Source of the DNA: Oligoflexia bacterium
GTDB taxonomy: Bacteria > Bdellovibrionota > UBA1018
Length of the DNA stretch: 6,426 bases
NCBI GenBank assembly: GCA_025352185.1
Contig: JANXTV010000187.1
Span: 1-6,426, forward strand
Direction: 5' to 3'
Under the pieces are notes generated by a model that was not told where the DNA came from, searched no databases, and saw only the letters and a list, made by a program, of their open reading frames with translations. Below, piece after piece: positions 1-5,764 of the stretch (position 1 is its first letter; the number at the start of each line of letters is the position of its first letter). Both the position numbers and the translations under genes were made by a program.

Positions 1-333
1 GCCGGCGATTTCGTGATCGTGCTGAACGCGGATAAGATCCAGCTCACTCGCACGAAATGGGATAAAAAGAATTACTACGATCACTCCGATTTTATCGGTG
101 GATTAAAAATCAAGTCGGCAAAAGAAATGCACAAACGTCACCCAACGGAAATCCTCCGTCGTGCCGTTTGGGGTATGACGACGAAGACGAGTCTCGCTCG
201 CCACCAGATGAAGAAGTTAAAGCTCATCATCGGCAGCGAACACGAACATATTGCTCAGAACCCTCAGCCGCTTCCTCTGGCCGCAACCCGTAAGACGGTT
301 GTGAATGCTGCGAAGAAAAGCGCGACCACCTAA
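1..333 (+). CDS. rplM: 50S ribosomal protein L13, C-terminal part (5' end cut by window edge)
   Basis: Large-subunit ribosomal protein that binds 23S rRNA early in 50S assembly. The reading frame is open from base 1 and begins GDFVIVLNADK, which corresponds to about residue 51 of E. coli L13 (GDYIIVLNADK), so roughly 50 N-terminal residues lie outside the window. Further family landmarks follow in order: YYDHSDFIGGLK (about residues 22-33 of the visible part), the HPTEILRRAVWGM segment, and KKLKLIIGSEHEHIAQNPQPL. Two things differ from the usual form: the normally GM-L-P-K loop reads GMTTK, and about 19 residues rich in Ala, Lys and Thr follow the point where most L13 proteins end. The stop is 21 bases before rpsI, the standard rplM-rpsI operon order. 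The identification is secure from motifs and context. Confidence 0.97.
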   Translation, partial: AGDFVIVLNADKIQLTRTKWDKKNYYDHSDFIGGLKIKSAKEMHKRHPTEILRRAVWGMTTKTSLARHQMKKLKLIIGSEHEHIAQNPQPLPLAATRKTVVNAAKKSATT

Positions 334-354
334 AAATCCGGAGTATTAGTTTAA

Positions 355-753
355 ATGGAAAAACAGATCCACCGAGTTGGTAAACGTAAGTCTGCGATCG
401 CGCGAGTTTACCTCCGCCCACGTGCTACCGAAACCGGTATCATCCGTGTGAACGGCCGTGCGTTTGAAGATTACTTCCCACGTCCTTCTTCCCGCCTGAT
501 CATCATGCAGCCTCTCGAGCTGACTCAGGCCGTAGGCCGGTTCGACATCCATGTAAACGTCATGGGTGGGGGACTCTCGGGTCAAGCCGGAGCCGTGAAG
601 CACGCGATCTCTCGCGCCCTTCTCAACGTGGATCCAATGTTCCGTCCGCCGCTGAAAAAAGCCGGACACCTCACTCGCGACAGCCGCGAAGTGGAACGTA
701 AAAAATACGGCCTGGCCGGCGCACGCCGCCGCTTCCAATACTCCAAGCGTTAA
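355..753 (+). CDS. rpsI: 30S ribosomal protein S9
   Basis: Small-subunit protein whose C-terminal tail reaches the P-site tRNA. It is complete at 132 residues, close to the usual ~130. Visible landmarks are GKRKSAIARV (9-18), NGRAFEDYF (33-41), GGGLSGQAGAVKHAISRAL (71-89), LTRDSREVERKKYG (106-119) and the conserved terminal SKR that contacts tRNA. The ATG at 355 is preceded by GGAG at 340-343 with an 11-base spacer; no better start exists. It directly follows rplM and is probably co-transcribed with it; the hairpin at 789-822 ends the transcript. Nothing is unusual about the protein. Confidence 0.98.
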   Translation: MEKQIHRVGKRKSAIARVYLRPRATETGIIRVNGRAFEDYFPRPSSRLIIMQPLELTQAVGRFDIHVNVMGGGLSGQAGAVKHAISRALLNVDPMFRPPLKKAGHLTRDSREVERKKYGLAGARRRFQYSKR

Positions 754-788
754 TCGCGAGAGTATTCGGGAAACGACCGAAAATCTTG

Positions 789-822
789 AAAGCCTCGGAT
801 CCTTTGGATCCGGGGCTTTTTT
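789..822 (+). terminator. Rho-independent terminator of rplM-rpsI
   Basis: A near-perfect hairpin: AAGCCTCGGATCC (790-802), loop TTT (803-805), GGATCCGGGGCTT (806-818), i.e. 13 pairs with a single T-G wobble, plus an extra A-T pair at 789/819. A run of six T (817-822) follows the GC-rich stem. It lies 36 bases past the rpsI stop. On the opposite strand the stem also forms, with one mismatch, followed by only a short T run, so it may also stop the leftward operon that ends at 857, less efficiently. That second role is inference. Confidence 0.93.
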
Positions 823-856
823 GCTTATAGCAGTCGAGAGCTACGGCTGCGCTTCT

Positions 857-1210
857 TTATTGCTTGAGGTCCTCGCGGAGATCGATCTTCGCCGTACTGC
901 CTAAACGGAAGTCCTGGAGTTTATCCGAAAACTTGCTCCAGTTCGTGAGGGTGAAGCGGATCTTAATCTCCTGGTCGGGCCTTGGCTCTAAATCTTTCGG
1001 GAGTCCGGCGTAATGAATCGGGAGGATGAGAATCTTCCCCCGGTATTTCACTTCGATCTTTTTCGCGTCGAAGTTTCGGATCTCGGCGGTGATCGGAATT
1101 TCGATTTTTCCGTCGGAACTCCGGGAGCCGCCCGCGTTCGCGGGGTATCCCGCCCCGAGTTCGAGAAGGACGAGTACGAAGATGAATCGATACGGTAATC
1201 TACGTCCCAT
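857..1210 (-). CDS. Small secreted protein of unknown function (third gene of leftward operon)
   Basis: A 117-residue protein I do not recognise. Residues 1-26 form a clear Sec signal peptide: basic start (GRR, R8), hydrophobic core about 9-20, and an A-N-A site before Gly27, predicting signal peptidase I cleavage and a mature protein of about 91 residues. The mature part has no cysteine, so it is not a lipoprotein. Alternating hydrophobic stretches (KIEIPITAEIR at 35-45, KKIEVKYRGKILILPI at 50-65, EIKIRFTLTNW at 81-91) suggest a small beta-sandwich or barrel. The ATG overlaps the last 11 bases of the preceding gene, pointing to translational coupling; GGGGA at 1214-1218 could act as a close Shine-Dalgarno site. 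Expected location is periplasm or outside the cell. No function is assigned. Confidence 0.8.
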   Translation of the reverse strand: MGRRLPYRFIFVLVLLELGAGYPANAGGSRSSDGKIEIPITAEIRNFDAKKIEVKYRGKILILPIHYAGLPKDLEPRPDQEIKIRFTLTNWSKFSDKLQDFRLGSTAKIDLREDLKQ

Positions 1211-2174
1211 TGATCCCCGCCGCTCCCTTACTCGCCGGGGGCGATTTCGCGGGCCGAGGGGCTTTTAGTTTTTCGCGAAGCTCGGCTTGGGTAGTGAATC
1301 CGATTCGGTCGTCCCCCAGGCAGGTGATGGGGTCGGTCGATCCGGCCGTATTATTCGCCCCTTTCGAGGGAATACAGACGACCGGGATCGGGTCCGAAAC
1401 GACCACCGGTTCGGGGAGGGCGGCCGGATCGGGAGATGCGTCCGGACCGGGGGTCATTTTTAGATCCGGATTAACCGAAGCAGTTTTCGGCGAGTTCTCG
1501 CAACGAATCGTCCCGGAGGCCACCTCGAGAACTCCGCCGGTGGTCGGCGCCTTACAGTTAATCGCGAGGGTAGGGTTAAAGTCGGGGACGAGGGTGTCCG
1601 CCATCGGCGCGTTCCATCGGCACTGCATCGTTTTCTTAAAGTAGAGGAGGGGAGCGGACTCGTCCGGTTTCTTCTCGGGACCGACGCCGCATGCGGCGAT
1701 GGTGAGTTCTGAACCCCGGGCGATGGTATTTGATTTTTCATCCCAAGCCGAACCGATCGTGAATGCGATCGGGTCCTGGACGTACGCCGTGAGTTCGAAC
1801 GGGAGCGCGAGTGCGATCTTCTTCGCGATTAGCGCACACACCCGAACGGTGTCGGCCCTTTCACCCACGCAGCTCGGAATTTCACTTAAGAGTGCGAGTG
1901 GGGCGAGGGTAGCGCCTTCTACCGTTTTCTTTTTTTTCCCGCCGAAGGTCAGACGAGAGCCGCCGAGAGGCCCCTGGATGTATCCCGTCCAGTGAGGCCC
2001 GGCGCGCTGAATTCCGCAGGAGGCCTTCCACGTTACATCGGCGGGCTCGCGCGCAAGCGTGCAATCCATGGCGTGCGCATTCTTCGATGCGAAGGAGAGT
2101 GCCACGAGGAGTCCAAAAAAACCAAAAGCGAGGAAACGCATTTTAGGTTTCGTCGCTTTTGGTGAAGGTTGCAT
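1200..2174 (-). CDS. Cysteine-rich secreted protein of unknown function (second gene of leftward operon)
   Basis: A protein of about 324 residues from the ATG at 2174; not recognised. The start is uncertain. GTG at 2204 would overlap the preceding gene, and ATG at 2141 begins directly at the signal peptide (MRFLAFGFFG...) but lacks a Shine-Dalgarno site. I chose 2174 because it sits 10 bases after the upstream stop, though its ribosome site is also weak. All choices share a signal peptide with core FLAFGFFGLLVALSFA and cleavage after N-A-H-A, leaving a mature form beginning MDC. The mature protein has ten cysteines (38, 53, 102, 113, 162, 185, 207, 225, 267, 285), an even number consistent with disulfides in an oxidising compartment. 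A Pro/Asp/Ala-rich linker at about 241-266 separates a large N-terminal part from a short C-terminal part holding the last two cysteines. The C-terminus is Pro/Ala/Lys-rich. Confidence 0.82.
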   Translation of the reverse strand: MQPSPKATKPKMRFLAFGFFGLLVALSFASKNAHAMDCTLAREPADVTWKASCGIQRAGPHWTGYIQGPLGGSRLTFGGKKKKTVEGATLAPLALLSEIPSCVGERADTVRVCALIAKKIALALPFELTAYVQDPIAFTIGSAWDEKSNTIARGSELTIAACGVGPEKKPDESAPLLYFKKTMQCRWNAPMADTLVPDFNPTLAINCKAPTTGGVLEVASGTIRCENSPKTASVNPDLKMTPGPDASPDPAALPEPVVVSDPIPVVCIPSKGANNTAGSTDPITCLGDDRIGFTTQAELREKLKAPRPAKSPPASKGAAGINGT

Positions 2175-2184
2175 GAGTTTTAAG

Positions 2185-3270
2185 TCAGTCTTTTTTGCCC
2201 GCACTGGTCGAAGTGGCTCCGGTTCCAGGGTTCCCCTGGCTTCCGGTTCCCTTACCTTGGTTTCCGGTACCCGAAGTGCCCGTTCCAGGCGTTCCTTTAG
2301 TGCCGACGGTAGAATTCACCGTGTCTGGTTTCGGGAGAATTTGCGGGCCGGGATTTTTTGTTTCCGTCGTAAGGCGTTTCGCCACGATGTATTCCGAGCA
2401 GCTTGCTTCGTACTTCGCTTTTGCGTCGGTCCAGAATGCTTTCAGTGCCCCATCACACCCGCCAATTGCGGTCGATCCGGATTGCCATGTGGCCCAGGCC
2501 TCTTCCGCGGCCTTTTTTCCTGCCTTTAGAGCCTTCGTTTCGTCGCGGGAAGATCCTTTGGTGGGATACGTATCAGGATTATCGGGTTGGTCGAAACAGT
2601 ATGTAAAGTAATCACCGTAAGCCGGATTCTGATTCCCACCGAGCTCAGCAGGTGGAACGGGGATGACTTTCCCCTTCGCTAAAACGAGGTACGGGACTTT
2701 TGAATTATCCATTTCGATTTTGTGCGCCGGATTCATATCGGCATCGCGGCCGCAGTACTCGCGCTTTTCGTAGATTCGGAGAAGAATTTGGGCCGGCACA
2801 GTATGAACAGTTGTCTCGGACTTATTAGTACCTAAGTCCGTTTCGACTCGCGTAATTTCAACTAACTGCGGGCTCTTCATTTTCGCATTGATAGATAATT
2901 TTTTCTGACTAGAAGCTTCGTCGACGAGTCGAACGACTTTATCCAGTCCGCCGGGGCGGGACGCGTTTGCGATCAGTTTCGCATCGAAAATCTTCTGAAT
3001 AGAGATCTGGCGATTTGTCGGATCGTTGAATTCGGCCGTTTCACGAATTTCGCGTTGTTCTTTAGACTCATTCGGGTCAACCATCGAGCCCTTACCCGTG
3101 CTCGAGCAGTTGAAATCAAAAGCGGTTTTACTGGTCGGCGAATTATAAGCCTGGAAAGCATCGATTCCCTTACACGCCTCCGCGGAGATTGGATCCTTTA
3201 ACGGCTTCGCAAAGCTCGATCCGGAGAGTGCGATGAAAGCGAAAAGCGAAGCAGCAAAGAGAGAGCGCAT
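2185..3270 (-). CDS. Secreted protein of unknown function with Gly/Thr-rich tail (first gene of leftward operon)
   Basis: A 361-residue protein I do not recognise. The frame extends upstream to 3390, but ATG at 3270 is preferred. AGGA at 3277-3280 lies six bases ahead of it, and the protein then starts with a clean signal peptide (MRSLFAASLFAFIALSGSSFA, cleavage after residue 21 before KP). Upstream starts would put a long polar leader before that core. The mature chain has six cysteines (33, 55, 173, 225, 272, 291), suited to three disulfides, and is otherwise mixed charged/polar with no transmembrane segment. Residues 80-170 may form helix followed by strands; 236-300 look helical and Lys/Ala-rich. 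Residues about 322-356 are a low-complexity Gly-Thr tail. It is followed after 10 bases by the next secreted gene, so the two are surely one transcript. Location: periplasm, cell surface or outside. Confidence 0.83.
   Translation of the reverse strand: MRSLFAASLFAFIALSGSSFAKPLKDPISAEACKGIDAFQAYNSPTSKTAFDFNCSSTGKGSMVDPNESKEQREIRETAEFNDPTNRQISIQKIFDAKLIANASRPGGLDKVVRLVDEASSQKKLSINAKMKSPQLVEITRVETDLGTNKSETTVHTVPAQILLRIYEKREYCGRDADMNPAHKIEMDNSKVPYLVLAKGKVIPVPPAELGGNQNPAYGDYFTYCFDQPDNPDTYPTKGSSRDETKALKAGKKAAEEAWATWQSGSTAIGGCDGALKAFWTDAKAKYEASCSEYIVAKRLTTETKNPGPQILPKPDTVNSTVGTKGTPGTGTSGTGNQGKGTGSQGNPGTGATSTSAGKKD
2212..2307 (-). repeat. Low-complexity Gly/Thr-rich coding repeat
   Basis: This part of the 361-aa gene encodes about 32 residues made almost only of Gly, Thr, Ser, Pro, Asn, Gln and Lys, with recurring GTG, GTGxxG and GNxGxG units. 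At DNA level the plus strand shows imperfectly repeated GGTTCC/TTCCAGG/TTCCGGT blocks, e.g. GGTTCCAGGGTTCCCC near 2220 and CGTTCCAGGCGTTCCT near 2281. It looks like a flexible C-terminal tail and could vary in length between strains by slippage; the latter is inference. Confidence 0.7.
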
Positions 3271-3276
3271 ATTGAA

Positions 3277-3280
3277 TCCT
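3277..3280 (-). promoter_or_regulatory. Shine-Dalgarno site fixing the start of the 361-aa secreted gene
   Basis: AGGA on the minus strand, six bases before ATG at 3270. It decides in favour of this ATG over in-frame candidates at 3291 and 3303, which would add a polar leader before the signal peptide. Confidence 0.6.
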
Positions 3281-3315
3281 AAACCTTCCATGGTAGGGAT
3301 CATTTCCCTTCCACT

Positions 3316-3344
3316 ATTCTCGCTGGAATCTGCTGGTTTTTCAA
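3316..3344 (-). promoter_or_regulatory. Possible sigma-70-type promoter of the leftward secreted-protein operon
   Basis: On the minus strand, TTGAAA (3344-3339, five of six matches to TTGACA) is followed by a 17-base spacer and GAGAAT (3321-3316, four of six matches to TATAAT). Transcription would begin near 3309, giving a leader of about 40 bases before ATG 3270. It is the best candidate in the 176-base divergent gap (3271-3446), which otherwise shows no clear operator or terminator. It rests on consensus matching only, and the -10 box is imperfect. Confidence 0.4.
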
Positions 3345-3446
3345 TGCCCGGACTCCGTAACCGGGGAACCGAAGACTCCCATTTCGTCACCGACTTGACG
3401 GTACTTTTAGTGGGTGAAGTCGAAAATTTGATGAAAAGCGCGGGGA

Positions 3447-4301
3447 GTGAGAGATTTAAGGGCAGTGAAGAAAAAGAAGATCGTCGAATCCTTGGGAGAA
3501 GAACAGAAGCGGATCCTGCAGAAGGCCGCTCCCGCTCTGAATCATCAAGTCGGCGGCGACTTCACGAAGATCGAATCGGGGGAGAGAAAACAGATACTCC
3601 TTCGCGCCACCTCTCACGCGAAACAGCCGAGCATGCTCTGGACGAAGGACCGAAGCCTTACGAAGAAATTCTTCGTAAAACGCTACGTCGAGTACCTCGG
3701 CCAGCTTGAATGTGAATTTGCGGATCGGGCATCCCGGGTCCTCGGAGAAGTCGACCTCGAGCTCGATAAAGCCGGTGGAAATGACATCTATTTTAATATT
3801 CGTTGTGAGGAATCCACGCTCTTCTTTCACCTCTCTCGGCGTCAGATCAGTAGCCGGGGGGGGCACCTCCTCGTAAAACTTCCGGCGGATATTTTCGAAG
3901 TTCAGCGCCGGGCTCAGCTCCGGTACCGGACGAGTTACGAGGACGCGTTCACCGTACAGTCGGAAGTTTTCGCACTTTGGCTCGAAAACCTCTCGGTGCT
4001 CGATGTGAGCGCGGGCGGGATCGGAATCCAGATTACGTTTGAAGACGACGCGGCCGCCACGAAATTTAATGTGGGGCAGGGTGATCGGCTCCATTTCCAC
4101 CTCGATCTCGGTGTCTTTTCCTTCCTTTCGGAAGGGGAGGTTCGATATATGCGGCAGGTCGTGGATGACGATAGCCGAAAGCCCGCGATTCGACTGGGGT
4201 TACGGTTCGTCGGACTCCCTCAGGATACGGCCGAAGCGATCCAAATTTTCGTCCTCGAGCGCAGTTACGTCCGGCTAAAGGATATGTTCGGGGAACCGTA
4301 G
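3447..4301 (+). CDS. YcgR-like PilZ-domain protein, putative c-di-GMP receptor
   Basis: A 284-residue cytoplasmic protein with the layout of YcgR-type c-di-GMP effectors. After a basic, helical N-terminal head (1-60), residues about 65-150 form a beta-rich region resembling the YcgR N-terminal domain. A PilZ domain follows at about 151-275. Both c-di-GMP-binding motifs are present: RxxxR as R155-A-Q-L-R159 within QRRAQLRYR, and DxSxxG as D186-V-S-A-G-G191. The phrase LPADIFEVQRR just before the domain is typical of the family linker. YcgR proteins bind c-di-GMP and usually slow the flagellar motor; the exact target here is not evident. There is no signal peptide or membrane segment. The start is uncertain: GTG 3447 is the first possible codon after the in-frame stop at 3432, with GTG 3465 as alternative, and neither has a well-spaced ribosome site. 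It is divergent from the secreted operon. Confidence 0.85.
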   Translation: MRDLRAVKKKKIVESLGEEQKRILQKAAPALNHQVGGDFTKIESGERKQILLRATSHAKQPSMLWTKDRSLTKKFFVKRYVEYLGQLECEFADRASRVLGEVDLELDKAGGNDIYFNIRCEESTLFFHLSRRQISSRGGHLLVKLPADIFEVQRRAQLRYRTSYEDAFTVQSEVFALWLENLSVLDVSAGGIGIQITFEDDAAATKFNVGQGDRLHFHLDLGVFSFLSEGEVRYMRQVVDDDSRKPAIRLGLRFVGLPQDTAEAIQIFVLERSYVRLKDMFGEP

Positions 4302-4385
4302 GGCGATCCCGAACTCCGTTCGAATCACCAGATCGCGCCAACGCTCGGCAGAATTACCCCTTCTAGGCAGATTCTGACCCTCGTT

Positions 4386-4420
4386 CATTTCCCGTCGCTC
4401 GACTACGCTTAAGGGAAATG
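4386..4420 (+). promoter_or_regulatory. Inverted repeat covering the start codon of the metallopeptidase gene
   Basis: CATTTCCC (4386-4393) and GGGAAATG (4413-4420) are perfect 8-base complements with a 19-base loop. In RNA the stem would bury the purine-rich AAGGGA and the AUG itself (4418-4420), so it could repress translation until opened. The pairing is visible in the sequence; a regulatory role is inference, and transcription must begin upstream of 4386 for it to matter. No clear promoter or terminator was found in the 116-base gap 4302-4417. Confidence 0.4.
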
Positions 4421-5719
4421 TCCCCACAGCTCCTGACCTATAAAGAGAAGATTAAAAAGCTTTCCACTCGCATCGTCGAGGCCCAGAAGCCGATTCGGAT
4501 TCTGGATTCCGTGAAGCTCCCCCCACACGTGACTTCGGAACTGCGGAAGTCGAATTATAAGGAACTCCCGAAGGTGGGTCCGGAACATTACGAAAAGCAC
4601 AGCGAACTCGGATTCAACGCCGACGCGAAGCAAACCGAACTCCGTGAAATCATCACCGATATTCACGGGGAACTCGGAAAAGAAGACGAGCTCGGACGAC
4701 TCCTCGTCGTGACGGTAGAACAATACCTCACCGTAATTGACCTCCTAAAAAATCGTGGAAAAAAGGAATTTTGGGAATTCAGTCGGAGGCTTTACGGCTC
4801 TCCAAAAGACCGAATTTATAACGATACGAACACCATTTCCGACCTGGGTCGCATGATGTACGGAATCCTCTCGAACATCACCGCTTTCGATCCCGCGGAA
4901 AAGCCGAAGGAAGATCTGACGGCCGAAAACGTCGTCGATCAGTTAAATAAACGCTTCCAGTCCTACTTTCCCGAGGGCAGCGTAACCGCGAAACTATCCG
5001 ACGGAATTATCGCGGATGCGGCCGCCGGTGGTGACTCGGTAAAGATCCGGGCCGACTCGATGTTTTCCGAGCGAGACGTGGGGATTCTCGAAGTCCACGA
5101 AGGATGGGTACACGTCGGAACGACTCAGAACGGAACGAATCAACATATCGCGAAGTGGCTTTCGAAAGGCCCGCCCCGCTGCGCCTCTACTCAAGAAGGC
5201 CTGGCCGTGATCATGGAGATCTTCTCCTTTCGAAGTTACCCGAAGCGGGCGAAGACGATTAACGACCGAATTATCGCGATCGAAAAGGCCGAAGAGGGCG
5301 CAAACATTCTCGAGATGATCGAGTTCTACCGGACGGAAGGATATTCGGAGGAAGACTGCCTTCAGAATGCGAAGCGGATCTACCGCGGCGGCACCCTCGA
5401 TGGGGGCGCCCCTTTCACGAAAGATATTTCCTACTGTAAGGGATTCATCGAAAACTATAACTTTATGCGATCGGCCATCCGCGCGGGTAAGCCGAAACTC
5501 CTTCCTTTCCTCTTCGTCGGTAAGGTCCACGTGGACGACGTTCCCCTCCTTTACCAAAAGTTCGAGGAAGGAATAATCGACGCCCCGAAGCACCTACCGC
5601 CGCTCTTCCGGGATTTAAGCGGGCTTTCCGTCTGGATGAGTTTCTCGAATTTCCTGAACGTAGTAAATCTCAAGAAAGTCCAAGAGCATTACGACCGGTT
5701 GTTCAATTCGCATCTGTAG
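4418..5719 (+). CDS. DUF1704 / QEGLA-motif family putative metallo-carboxypeptidase (MATCAP-like)
   Basis: A 433-residue protein with the hallmarks of the DUF1704 family (bacterial members are often named flavohemoglobin expression-modulating QEGLA motif protein; human relatives are the MATCAP/KIAA0895 tubulin tyrosine carboxypeptidases). Visible in order: an N-terminal helical region (1-120), KIRADSMFSERD (209-220), the zinc-binding HExxxH as H227-E-G-W-V-H232, the T-x-x-NG-x-x-Q segment (235-242), TQEGLA (258-263) whose Glu260 is the expected third zinc ligand, YRGG (322-325), FTKDISYCKGF (333-343), and a C-terminal helical part (360-433) with LPPLF. All catalytic residues appear present, so it should be an active zinc peptidase; the bacterial substrate is unknown. 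No signal peptide is seen, so it is probably cytoplasmic. ATG 4418 is the first start after the in-frame stop at 4364-4366. The purine-rich AAGGGA is only one base away, an unusual spacing. Confidence 0.88.
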   Translation: MSPQLLTYKEKIKKLSTRIVEAQKPIRILDSVKLPPHVTSELRKSNYKELPKVGPEHYEKHSELGFNADAKQTELREIITDIHGELGKEDELGRLLVVTVEQYLTVIDLLKNRGKKEFWEFSRRLYGSPKDRIYNDTNTISDLGRMMYGILSNITAFDPAEKPKEDLTAENVVDQLNKRFQSYFPEGSVTAKLSDGIIADAAAGGDSVKIRADSMFSERDVGILEVHEGWVHVGTTQNGTNQHIAKWLSKGPPRCASTQEGLAVIMEIFSFRSYPKRAKTINDRIIAIEKAEEGANILEMIEFYRTEGYSEEDCLQNAKRIYRGGTLDGGAPFTKDISYCKGFIENYNFMRSAIRAGKPKLLPFLFVGKVHVDDVPLLYQKFEEGIIDAPKHLPPLFRDLSGLSVWMSFSNFLNVVNLKKVQEHYDRLFNSHL

Positions 5720-5752
5720 GGTTACACTCTAGCTAAGATTTAGTTTCTGAAC

Positions 5753-5758
5753 GGGAGA
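5753..5758 (+). promoter_or_regulatory. Shine-Dalgarno site deciding the start of the parvulin gene
   Basis: GGGAGA lies six bases before ATG 5765. An in-frame ATG at 5759 directly abuts it and is too close, so 5765 is the better start. The site sits in the 45-base gap after the metallopeptidase stop, which contains no convincing terminator, so read-through from that gene is possible. Confidence 0.65.
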
Positions 5759-5764
5759 ATGAAT

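Noticed and set aside
830..850. Small stem GCAGTCG / CGGCTGC as a second terminator
   Set aside because: Only seven pairs with one wobble and no T run on either strand; the hairpin at 789-822 is a far better candidate.
2195..2611. 138-codon plus-strand frame rich in Pro and Val
   Set aside because: It is antisense to the Gly/Thr-rich repeat of the secreted protein; the repetitive DNA explains its odd composition.
3395..3422. TTGACG as a -35 box for the PilZ gene
   Set aside because: No acceptable -10 box lies 16-18 bases downstream; the first AT-rich hexamer is about 21 bases away.
3233..3709. 158-codon plus-strand frame spanning the divergent gap
   Set aside because: It overlaps the start of the secreted gene and the PilZ gene in another frame and is highly charged with no domain. 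It ends just where the PilZ frame remains open.
3456..4100. 214-codon open frame on the minus strand
   Set aside because: It is opposite the PilZ gene, which shows both RxxxR and DxSxxG motifs; the antisense product has no recognisable feature.
4302..4340. GGCGATC / GATCGCGCC as a terminator after the PilZ gene
   Set aside because: The arms match only with a bulge, the loop is long and no T run follows.
4994..5593. 199-codon open frame on the minus strand
   Set aside because: It lies wholly inside the metallopeptidase gene, whose family motifs are clear. The minus-strand product is Arg/Val-rich with no domain signal, so it is a shadow frame.
5699..5728. TTGTTC with TACACT 18 bases on, as a promoter for the parvulin gene
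   Set aside because: The -35 matches only three of six bases, and the match is no better than chance for this length of sequence.
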